Of a DNA stretch of 64,000 nt, positions 52,539-61,038 are shown one piece after another; position 1 is the first letter of the stretch; each line of letters begins with the position of its first letter. A model generated the notes under the pieces. It made no database searches, was not told where the DNA came from, and saw only the letters and a program-made list of their open reading frames with translations. The translations under genes were made by a program, and so were the position numbers. Origin of the DNA: Arsenophonus sp045399315 (GTDB taxonomy: Bacteria; Pseudomonadota; Gammaproteobacteria; Enterobacterales; Enterobacteriaceae); contig DAYVGO010000007.1 of assembly GCA_045399315.1 (NCBI GenBank), positions 1 through 64,000 of the forward strand, written 5' to 3'.

Positions 52539-53285
52539 TCAACCCTTACTAGTACGAAGAATGCAGCCGGATATACCGACAGAGTTGGCTCTGTCACGTA
52601 TTTTCTCTGCTGCTTCTTTGCTGTATGGTCCAAGTACGACACGATACCAACCTTCTGTCGAACTAATTCTGCTTTCTAAACCTGAGAATGCAAGATTAGC
52701 TTTGATCGATTCTGCTTGTTCCAGAGACTTACATGAACCACATTGTACCAATATTTTTTGCTCTCTATTAGTTGGTTGTTTAGGCTGTGGCTCTGGTTTT
52801 AGTCGGAGAGGTGATTCTATTGGTGGGCCATTAATAATAACTCGTGAACGAGGGACATTATCATTATTTGGCACTTCAGATAAATTAGTAATAGGACTGC
52901 GTCTGTCCGCATCAATCTGCTCAAGTAGTTGACGCTGCTCATGGGTTAATTCGGTGATGTTATTAATATTTGATTTTGGTGAGCTGTTAAAGTTCGGTAG
53001 ATCAGTGCCCCGCTTTTCCAGCTCTTTTATGTAACGCCACCGTTCTTCAGGCTTTGGTGGTAGGCTACTGGCTGGCTGATTTATATTAGGCGAAGATGCT
53101 CTGTTAAGTACAGGGACACGTTTATTTTGCGTAATGTAATATAAGCCGCCTGTAAAGATAACGACGATGGCAATAACGGCAGTAAGGGTTGTTTTTGGCA
53201 ATCCTTGATTTGATTTTTTCTTGCCAGCATGTTTATTTTTACGGGACGTTGTATGTCCTCGTCTTACGTAATCTTTTTGTGCCAC
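52539..53285 (-). CDS. ftsN: Cell division protein FtsN
   Basis: FtsN is the late divisome protein that activates septal peptidoglycan synthesis. A cytoplasmic N-terminus with the FtsA-binding start MAQKDYVRRG and basic RKNKHAGKKK is followed by one membrane helix (TTLTAVIAIVVIFTGGLYYI). The periplasmic region has the helices needed for activity (EERWRYIKELEKRG; LTHEQRQLLEQIDAD). A C-terminal SPOR domain (ILVQCGSCKSLEQAESIKAN to GISGCILRT) has its Cys pair. At 248 residues it is shorter than E. coli FtsN (319), mainly in the Pro/Gln-rich linker. Intact. Confidence 0.93.
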   Translation of the reverse strand: MAQKDYVRRGHTTSRKNKHAGKKKSNQGLPKTTLTAVIAIVVIFTGGLYYITQNKRVPVLNRASSPNINQPASSLPPKPEERWRYIKELEKRGTDLPNFNSSPKSNINNITELTHEQRQLLEQIDADRRSPITNLSEVPNNDNVPRSRVIINGPPIESPLRLKPEPQPKQPTNREQKILVQCGSCKSLEQAESIKANLAFSGLESRISSTEGWYRVVLGPYSKEAAEKIRDRANSVGISGCILRTSKG

Positions 53286-53355
53286 TTTTCAATTCGCTGA
53301 TTAATAAAAAATTTACATTAATTTATTATATGTTACTTAACTTAATCACTTTTGA

Positions 53356-54422
53356 CTAGTTTTTAGGTAGACAAACACTATTACGGATAACTAAATGGCG
53401 GTCTAGCAGTTTTGTGCTATTATCCATTTCCTGACCCTGAATTTTGGCTATAAGTAGTAACATTGCTTGGCGACCAATTTGAAAGCGAGGTTGCTCGATT
53501 GTAGTAAGAGCGGGTTTGCTATATTGTGCAAAACTAAGATTGCCAAATCCAATAATAGACAAGTCACTTGGTAATGTTAACCCATACGTATGACCTGCCA
53601 TATAGCACCAATAGCCATAATATCATTATGGCAAAAAATTGCGCTAGGTGGTTTAGGTAATGCAAAAAGTTTTTTTATGCCTTCGACTCCGTCTTGATAG
53701 GAAAAATTACTGTAAATAATATACTCATCTTGTACCATACTACCCGCTCGCTGTATCGCTTGAATATAACCCTGTAAACGATATTGGCAAGACAGCATGG
53801 TTTTTGAGCCTGTTATGCAGGCAATATATTTATGACCCAGTTTTTGTAAGTAGTTAATTGTGTTAAAAGAGTAGGTTACATTATCAATATCGGATGATAT
53901 TGTGGATCAATATCTTGGCTCAGACGACGAGTCATAATTTATAGCAGCAAGTTTGAACTCAGGTACAAACTCATTGGCGACAACTATTAGCAAAAAATCT
54001 TTCGGATTTCTTTTGGCTATTTCAAATGGAATGTCAGAATTGAGTAATATAATGTCATCAATTTGTTTACTGATAAATATATCAAGTAAGTGGTTTTTGG
54101 TAATGCTTGCAGTCACAATCAGTACCATATATCCCTGTTCAGCAGCGACTTGCTCAATACAGCTAATAATATCAGGACAAGTAGGATTGATAATATCAGG
54201 TATAACTACAAAAATAGTTTTAGGTTGGCTGAATCTACCATTTTTTGTCATGCAGCAGACATTATAACCGGTTTCCAACGCAGCTTCTTCAACTATATAG
54301 CGCGTTTTGGCTGAAACTTGAGCTGGGTTAGTTAGTGCTCTGGAAACCGTTGCGGTAGATACGCCTGCTGTGTTAGCGACATCCTTCATGGTTGGGTTGT
54401 GGTTAGTTATCTTCTGTTCCAT
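53356..54422 (-). pseudogene. cytR: CytR-type LacI-family repressor, frameshifted
   Basis: CytR represses nucleoside uptake and catabolism together with CRP. Visible are the N-terminal HTH (MKDVANTAGVSTATVSRAL), FVVIPDIINPTCPDIISCIE, ISKQIDDIILLNSDIPFE and VANEFVPEFKLAAINYD. A frameshift near 53905 leads to YRLQGYIQAIQRAGSMVQ and PSAIFCHNDIMAIGA, and another near 53600 to LSIIGFGNLSFAQYSKPAL and IGRQAMLLLIAKI. The order and position between ftsN and priA match E. coli. Two indels at least, so likely dead; loss would derepress any nucleoside genes that remain. Confidence 0.85.
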
Positions 54423-54623
54423 ACTTCCACCTCGCACATTTTAATGTCTAACTGAGTCTATTTAATTAATGCATTTATCTATTCTAAGCACTTTACTAGC
54501 AAAATTTGTAAATAAATTTGTCTGAATAGTTTGTTTAAATTTATTTATAGAGTGGCTTCACACAAAGCTACTTTTATTTGCATCAATAGGTGTTAGTGTA
54601 AGGTCGTTGATTAATAACAACGA

Positions 54624-56819
54624 CTAATTTTCAGTCGGATCAACATCAATATTCCATTTTACTTTTCGGCTTTCAGGGTATGTCCTAATTTCAGGTAATA
54701 TACGCAAGAGAAATTGTTGTAAAAAAGATCGCGAAGGATGTTGCAATAGTAATTGCCAACGGAAACGGCCAGCCCGCTTAGCTTGGATTGCAGGTATAGG
54801 GCCCATTAACCAAAGTTGTGGATCGCACATATTATGTTGTTCTATATATTGGCGGATTTTGTTTAAAAAATCTGGCGCAGACTGGTTATGATGATCTTCA
54901 GAACGGATCATAATATGACTGCTATGTGGTGGTAAAAAAACCTCTCGTCGTTCCGCTAGCGTTTCTATAGCAAATTCGTTATATCCTTTTTCTAATAATG
55001 TAGATAATAATGGATGTTCAGGATGGTAGGTTTGCAGGATCACTTCGCCATGCTTCTCTGCTCGGCCAGCCCGTCCTGATACTTGGGTATAGAGTTGAGC
55101 AAATCTTTCTGTCGCTCGATAATCACTGGAAAAAAGTGCACCATCTACATTCAATAAGGCAACCAGGGTAACATCAGGAAAATGGTGTCCCTTAGCTAGC
55201 ATTTGTGTACCGATCAGGACGCGAGCACCGCCTGTATAGACGGTGGCTAATTGTTTTTCTAATGCCCCTTTACGTCGAGTTGTATCTTTATCAATCCTGC
55301 TAACCGGTATATTAGGAAAAAGCTGGTTAATTACCTCTTCCAGTTGTTCAGTACCTAAACCAACAGGGAGTAGATGAGTTGAGCCGCAGTGTGAGCATTG
55401 TATCGGGATTGGCAGTTGACTATCACAGTGATGACATCGTAGCTGACGTTGATGATGGTGTAGTGTGTAATAGTGATCACAACGTAAACATTCGGCAATC
55501 CAGCCACAATCATGGCAAATTAAAGTTGGCGAATAGCCGCGGCGATTTAAAAATAGCATCACTTGGTTATTCGTTGCCAAATGCTCTTCAATACGCTGAA
55601 TTAATGGTTTTGACAAACCATATTTTAATGGTTGGCCTTTTAAATCAAGTAAATATTGGCTTGCTGGTTTGGCGTTACCGGCTCTTTGAGTTAAATCTAG
55701 ACGGTGATATTTTCCTTGCTCAATATTATACAGGCTTTCTAACGAAGGTGTTGCGGTACCCATAATGATTGGAATGTTCTCTTTTTTGGCTCGCAAAACA
55801 GCCAGATCACGGGCATGATAACGCCACCCGTCTTGTTGTTTATAAGAGTTATCATGTTCTTCATCAATAATAATTAAGCCAAGATTTGCAAACGCAGTGA
55901 ATAATGCAGAGCGAGTACCAATCACAATAGCATTGTATCCTTTTTGCGCGCGTAACCAGACAGCCAGTCGTTCACTATCATTTAGTGCTGAATGTAGTAC
56001 ATCAACGGGAGCATTAAATCGTTCACTAAATCGTTGAATAGTTTGCGGAGTAAGACTAATTTCCGGAACGAGAACTAATGCTTGTTTACCTTGCGCTAAA
56101 ACATTTTCAATTACGCTTAGATAGACTTCTGTTTTACCAGAACCGGTGATCCCGACTAATAACCAAGGCGTAAATGTTGGTTGAGAACTTATTGCCCTTA
56201 CAGCTGTTGATTGCTCTAAATTGAGTTTTAGTTTTTCGCCACAAATTTGAAAATCAGCATGCCAATTTTCCATTTTTGCTTGGATGGGTAATAGTTGAAT
56301 TAATGCTCTCTTTTTTAATTCTTGTAAAGCATTTTTACTTAATTCATTTTCTGTTATTTGATGACGATAAAGGGGATGTTGCTGTAGTAATGCCAGCGCC
56401 TGTTGTTGTTTTGGCGCTCGTTTAAGCTGGTTTAGCTCAAAAATTTTACCTTGTTCGGTGATCTGCCATTGCCACAGTGGAGAAAATGCTGCGGCTTTGC
56501 CTTGCCGGAGTAATACCGGTAGCGCGTGAAATAGCACTTCACCAATTGGGTGATGATAATACTGTGAAGCCCAAAGTAATAACGACCATAATCTGTCAGA
56601 AAATAACGATTCTTGATCTAACACTTGGTCAATGGTTTTTAATTGCTCACCACTGAGTTTACTTTTATGGCTATATGCTAATACAATGCCTAAGGCCATG
56701 CGCTTACCAAACGGTACCCGTACTCGACAGCCTTTCTGTGGTAAAGGAAGATTACTCGGTAATTGGTAATCAAAAACACGCATTAGCGGAACAGGGAGCG
56801 TCACTTGAACAATAGTCAT
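54624..56819 (-). CDS. priA: Primosomal helicase PriA
   Basis: PriA restarts stalled replication forks by loading DnaB. The start at 56819 (MTIVQVTLPVPLMRVFDYQL) fits the family better than an ATG ten codons upstream; it gives 731 residues (E. coli 732). Present are the 3'-end binding domain, Walker A GITGSGKTEVYLS, the DEEH box (IIDEEHDNSYKQQDGWRYHA), the eight zinc-binding Cys between CHDCGWIAECLRCDHY and CSHCGSTH, and helicase motifs V-VI (GTQMLAKGHHFPDVTLV, QVSGRAGRAEKHGEV). Intact. Confidence 0.96.
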   Translation of the reverse strand: MTIVQVTLPVPLMRVFDYQLPSNLPLPQKGCRVRVPFGKRMALGIVLAYSHKSKLSGEQLKTIDQVLDQESLFSDRLWSLLLWASQYYHHPIGEVLFHALPVLLRQGKAAAFSPLWQWQITEQGKIFELNQLKRAPKQQQALALLQQHPLYRHQITENELSKNALQELKKRALIQLLPIQAKMENWHADFQICGEKLKLNLEQSTAVRAISSQPTFTPWLLVGITGSGKTEVYLSVIENVLAQGKQALVLVPEISLTPQTIQRFSERFNAPVDVLHSALNDSERLAVWLRAQKGYNAIVIGTRSALFTAFANLGLIIIDEEHDNSYKQQDGWRYHARDLAVLRAKKENIPIIMGTATPSLESLYNIEQGKYHRLDLTQRAGNAKPASQYLLDLKGQPLKYGLSKPLIQRIEEHLATNNQVMLFLNRRGYSPTLICHDCGWIAECLRCDHYYTLHHHQRQLRCHHCDSQLPIPIQCSHCGSTHLLPVGLGTEQLEEVINQLFPNIPVSRIDKDTTRRKGALEKQLATVYTGGARVLIGTQMLAKGHHFPDVTLVALLNVDGALFSSDYRATERFAQLYTQVSGRAGRAEKHGEVILQTYHPEHPLLSTLLEKGYNEFAIETLAERREVFLPPHSSHIMIRSEDHHNQSAPDFLNKIRQYIEQHNMCDPQLWLMGPIPAIQAKRAGRFRWQLLLQHPSRSFLQQFLLRILPEIRTYPESRKVKWNIDVDPTEN

Positions 56820-57045
56820 TATTAAGTGTTCCAAATAATTGTCATACATGTTATTTATAAGACGTATAAAGATAGAGTATCATATTATTTGACTAGATTT
56901 CATTGCGCTATAAACAGATTTTCTGTATAATCCAACACCTTTGTTAGTAATTTTGATTATTACTAAACACTATTATTAATCGATTTGACGTATGGTGTCT
57001 AACTGTGGGGTTAGATAGCGATATGGCCTAAGTAGAGGTTTTCCT

Positions 57046-57261
57046 ATGAAAAAAGGTATTCATCCTAAATATGAAGAAGTTACTGCGACTTGTTCTTGCA
57101 GTAATGTAATGAAAATTAAATCAACTGTTAATCATAATTTGAATTTGGATGTTTGTAGTAAGTGTCATCCATTCTATACAGGTAAACAGCGTGATGTGGC
57201 TTCCGGCGGCCGTGTTTATCGCTTCAAGCAGCGGTTCAATATTCCAGGCATGAAAAAGTAA
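57046..57261 (+). CDS. rpmE: 50S ribosomal protein L31
   Basis: L31 bridges the two ribosomal subunits. The product is 71 residues, MKKGIHPKYEEVTATCSCSN onward. The four zinc-binding Cys (CSC, then VCSKC) mark the zinc-containing form. The end RVYRFKQRFNIPGMKK is typical. It is divergent from priA, as in E. coli, and starts after an AGAGGTTTTCC site. Intact. Confidence 0.97.
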   Translation: MKKGIHPKYEEVTATCSCSNVMKIKSTVNHNLNLDVCSKCHPFYTGKQRDVASGGRVYRFKQRFNIPGMKK

Positions 57262-57437
57262 TCATGGTTTAATCAAGTAAGAAAAATCGTGCTTATGATA
57301 TAAGAGTAATACTGAGCTTAATATCGGAGTGTTACTGTTTATATAAAACTAAAATTATTGAAGCAAAAAACAGTTAAATAAAGACCATTTTTATAAATAG
57401 TTTTAATGGCTTAATCTTTCAAGAATAAGGGAAATAA

Positions 57438-57755
57438 TTAATATTCCCATGTATCTGGATCAATACCTCTTTGGCGCATAACGATTTTTGCTGCTTCTGG
57501 AATTTCATCATCACGTTCTTTACATAAATCATCATCATTTGGTAAGGGTTGACCAGTGAACGCATGTAAAAATGCTTCACATAGCAATTCACTGTTTGTC
57601 GCATGGCGTAAATTATTAATTTGTCTACGAGTACGTTCATCTGTCAAGATTTTAAGTACTTTTAATGGGATAGATACTGTGATCTTTTTTACTTGTTCGC
57701 TTTTTTTACCATGTTCAGCATAAGGGCTAACATAATCACCATTCCACTCAGCCAT
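57438..57755 (-). CDS. metJ: Methionine repressor MetJ
   Basis: MetJ is the ribbon-helix-helix repressor that uses S-adenosylmethionine to shut methionine genes. The product is 105 residues, the same as E. coli. The beta-strand KKITVSIPLKVLKIL and helices RRQINNLRHATNSELLCEAF are conserved, and it ends RGIDPDTWEY. It is divergent from the metB relic and metL. No clear AGACGTCT-type met box was found upstream, so its local target may be lost. Intact. Confidence 0.96.
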   Translation of the reverse strand: MAEWNGDYVSPYAEHGKKSEQVKKITVSIPLKVLKILTDERTRRQINNLRHATNSELLCEAFLHAFTGQPLPNDDDLCKERDDEIPEAAKIVMRQRGIDPDTWEY

Positions 57756-58124
57756 GGGATACCTTAAGTTAAGTCAATCAATAGAAAAGTTTAATTTATT
57801 TGTTGCTGTATAAATATAGTCTTAATTGGCAAAAATTTGTTTAATAAATTTCTAATATTCTACCGTTTATTCTTGTATTTTATATTGATAATTATCCCAT
57901 TACTTGCTTTAAACGTAAAGTATTTTGGATTTCTAGAGGTATTAACATCTTTATGTCCAATTGATTATATTTGATTATCTTTTTAAATTTTTTAACTAAT
58001 AAATGTTATGTTATATAAATCATCAATATTAACTATTTGTCATAAGCTCAGAGCTACTATGAACCGGGCATTATTTGATTTATAAGCTAGCTACTGCCAT
58101 AGAAATTTTATTAAGTTTTTCCGT

Positions 58125-58194
58125 AATTATTGAAGATAGTTAGGATTTGATTGAAGATTTGGATAACGCATTTCAGTTGGGAGTGAAGAGGTAA
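58125..58194 (+). pseudogene. metB: C-terminal remnant of cystathionine gamma-synthase
   Basis: Directly upstream of metL the frame reads IIEDS, then a TAG, then DLIEDLDNAFQLGVKR and TAA at 58194. This is the conserved C-terminus of MetB-type PLP enzymes (GIEDxxDLIADLxxAF). Everything before it, about 360 codons, is gone. The spacing of 8 bp to metL matches the metBL operon. Confidence 0.75.
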
Positions 58195-58202
58195 TTTTTA
58201 TC

Positions 58203-60638
58203 ATGAACGCAGTGACAGCGGGGGCAGTAAAATATCACTATCGTCAATTACATAAATTTGGTGGTAGTAGTCTGGCGGATGTCAAATGTTATCAGCGAGT
58301 CGCTAATATCATGGCAAATTATAGCCAGCCAGGTGATTTAATGGTGGTATCTGCGGCAGGGACAACAACTAATCAATTGATTAATTGGCTCAAATTAAGT
58401 CAAAGTGATCGTATTACAGCCCATCAGGTACAGCAGGAAATCCGCCGTTACCAAGAGGATCTGATTATTGGGTTATTACCTGAGAAAAAAGCCCGCATAA
58501 TAAAGCTAGCATTTTTAACTGATTTTGAGCGTTTAAGTACCTTATTAGATCAACCGATTGATGATGATAGCTATGCAAAAATTGTTGGCCATGGTGAAAT
58601 TTGGTCTGCACGTTTAATGTCCGCAGTCTTGGAACAATTCGGTTTGCCAAGTCATTGGTTAGATGCACGGCTTTTCTTGCGGGCAGAATTTGCCACCCAA
58701 CCGCAAGTAGATGAAACCCTCTCACGCCCATTGTTACAACAACTTTTGCAACAACACCCTAATAAACGTTTGGTGGTGACAGGTTTTATTGCCCAAAGTA
58801 AACAAGGTAAAACGGTATTATTAGGGCGTAATGGTAGTGATTATTCAGCAACACAAGTGGGGGCATTGGCGGGCGTCAATAAAGTAACCATTTGGAGTGA
58901 TGTTGCTGGTGTATACAGCACTGATCCACGCAAAGTCAAAGATGCCTGTTTACTGCCACTATTAAGTCTTGATGAAGCTAGTGAATTAGCGCGTTTAACG
59001 GCATCGGTGCTTCATACCCGCACATTACAGCCAATTTCGGTCACTAATATTGACTTACAACTGAGATGTAGTTATCAGCCTGAACAGGGTTCGACAAAAA
59101 TAGAGCGGGTGTTAGCTTCAGGGACAGGGGTAAAAATTGTTACTAGCCATGATGATGTTTGTCTGGTCGAACTAATCCTAGCAAGCCAGCAAAATTTTAG
59201 TCAACACTATAAAGATATCGATTTGTTGCTTAAACAGAGTCAGTTGCGCCCATTAGCCACAGGGTTATATCCCGATCGTAAATTGATCCAATTATGTTAT
59301 ACCTCTGAAGTTGCTGTTAGTGCACTGGAGATATTGAAGGAGATGGCGGTAGCAGAAAAATTATTATTACGTGATCGTTTTTCTTTGGTTGCTCTTGTTG
59401 GTGCCGGTGTTGGTAAAAATCCGTTACATAGACATCGTTTTTATCAGCAATTAAAAGATCAACCCGTTGAATTTATTTGGCACTCGGAAGAAGAAATTAG
59501 CCTGGTGGCTGTGTTACGTGCAACTCAAACATCACATTTGATCCAGGGATTACATCAGAGCTTATTTCGGGCGGAAAAACGTATTGGATTAGTTCTGTTT
59601 GGCAAAGGTAATATTGGTTCTCGCTGGCTGGAATTGTTTGCCACTGAGCAGAAAACTATTTCAGCCCGTAGTGATTTTGAGTTTATTCTCGCTGGAGTCA
59701 TCGATAGTTATCGTAGCCTGTTAAATTATGAGGGTATTGATCCAAGTCGAGTATTAGCTTTTTTTGATCATGAAGCAACAATACATCAAGATGAAGCGCT
59801 TTTTCTCTGGATGCGAGAACATCCGTTTGATGAGATGGTTGTGCTTGATATAACGGCCAGTGAGGAGGTGGCAAAAAGCTATCTTGATTTTGCTAGTTAT
59901 GGTTTTCATGTTATCAGTGCCAATAAGATCCCAGGCGCTCTGGTGAGCGACGATTACCGTCAGATACGTGATGCTTTTGCCAAAACGGGTTGCTACTGGC
60001 TTTATAATGCGACAGTCTGTGCGGGATTACCAGTTAATTATACGGTCCGTGATTTAAAAGAGAGTGGTGATAATATCCTTTCTATTAGTGGTATTTTTTC
60101 CGGTACCTTATCTTGGTTATTCTCACAATTTGATGGCACGCTACCGTTTAATCAGTTGGTTGAGCAAGCTTGGCAGCAAGGTTTAACCGAGCCAGATCCA
60201 CGAGTTGATCTCTCAGGACAAGATGTGATGCGTAATTTGATCATTTTGGCCCGTGAGGCTGGCTATGAACCTGAACAAGTACGGGTTGAGTCACTAGTGC
60301 CTGTCGAAGTGGCAACCGGTGATCTGAATGAGTTTTTTAAAAATAGTATGGTGATTAACGAACAAATGGCACAACGTTTGCAAGCTGCTCAGGAGATGGG
60401 CATGGTGTTGCGTTATGTGGCTCGTTTTGATGCCGCTAAAAATCGTGCCAAAGTTGGAGTTGAAGCTATTTTGCCTGATCATCCATTAGCAGCGTTGTTA
60501 CCAGGTGACAATGTTTTTGCTATAGAGAGTCATTGGTATCGTGATAATCCACTGGTAATAAGAGGGCCAGGTGCAGGGTGTGATGTGACAGCGGGCGCAA
60601 TTCAGTCAGATCTTAATCGCTTATCACAATTACTTTGA
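58203..60638 (+). CDS. metL: Bifunctional aspartokinase II / homoserine dehydrogenase II
   Basis: MetL carries out the first and third steps of the aspartate pathway. The product has 811 residues (E. coli 810). The kinase domain shows HKFGGSSLADVKCYQRVANI, VVSAAGTTTNQLINWLKLSQ, VVGHGE-type IVGHGEIWSARLMSAV and LLGRNGSDYSATQVGALAGV. The dehydrogenase domain shows RIGLVLFGKGNIGSRWLELF, FHVISANKIPGA, SGIFSGTLSWLFSQFDG and VIRGPGAGCDVTAGAI. The frame is intact. With metB reduced to a stub, the homoserine made here could still serve threonine synthesis or cell-wall diaminopimelate via the kinase. Upstream transcription must now start within the metJ-metL gap. Confidence 0.96.
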   Translation: MNAVTAGAVKYHYRQLHKFGGSSLADVKCYQRVANIMANYSQPGDLMVVSAAGTTTNQLINWLKLSQSDRITAHQVQQEIRRYQEDLIIGLLPEKKARIIKLAFLTDFERLSTLLDQPIDDDSYAKIVGHGEIWSARLMSAVLEQFGLPSHWLDARLFLRAEFATQPQVDETLSRPLLQQLLQQHPNKRLVVTGFIAQSKQGKTVLLGRNGSDYSATQVGALAGVNKVTIWSDVAGVYSTDPRKVKDACLLPLLSLDEASELARLTASVLHTRTLQPISVTNIDLQLRCSYQPEQGSTKIERVLASGTGVKIVTSHDDVCLVELILASQQNFSQHYKDIDLLLKQSQLRPLATGLYPDRKLIQLCYTSEVAVSALEILKEMAVAEKLLLRDRFSLVALVGAGVGKNPLHRHRFYQQLKDQPVEFIWHSEEEISLVAVLRATQTSHLIQGLHQSLFRAEKRIGLVLFGKGNIGSRWLELFATEQKTISARSDFEFILAGVIDSYRSLLNYEGIDPSRVLAFFDHEATIHQDEALFLWMREHPFDEMVVLDITASEEVAKSYLDFASYGFHVISANKIPGALVSDDYRQIRDAFAKTGCYWLYNATVCAGLPVNYTVRDLKESGDNILSISGIFSGTLSWLFSQFDGTLPFNQLVEQAWQQGLTEPDPRVDLSGQDVMRNLIILAREAGYEPEQVRVESLVPVEVATGDLNEFFKNSMVINEQMAQRLQAAQEMGMVLRYVARFDAAKNRAKVGVEAILPDHPLAALLPGDNVFAIESHWYRDNPLVIRGPGAGCDVTAGAIQSDLNRLSQLL

Positions 60639-61038
60639 CGCGATAATAATGGCATAATCGGTGTACTTCACCCGTATCGATAGTCAATAAAAATAGAGGG
60701 GTTATTTTGCTGTTTAGTTTGCCAAGGTGAGTTGAATAGTTAAGCATTGTGGCTAGCAAGCATTTTATTTACTACTCTCGTTGAATTGCTCTCTGTTTTG
60801 AACTGAAATAATCTTTGTCGGGGCAATTAAGTCAATCATAGAATTTTTTAAAAATGCCACACTTTTTGATATATGTTTAGGTTTGCTGATAAAACTAATA
60901 TCCATTATTTCACAAAAGAATATTATTATTTGGCGATTCTGTTATTAGAGTGAGAAATATTTGCTAATTGCTAATAAAGCTTTCTCAACTTAAATAATGA
61001 ATAAATAAACTTTTGGACAGTGAAGGTTAGGGAGTCTT
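60639..61038. other. Intergenic region between metL and the ppc relic
   Basis: About 400 bases with no supported gene. In E. coli metF follows metL, but I could not find any metF segment here. A GGGAG ribosome-like site precedes the ppc start at 61039. Confidence 0.5.
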
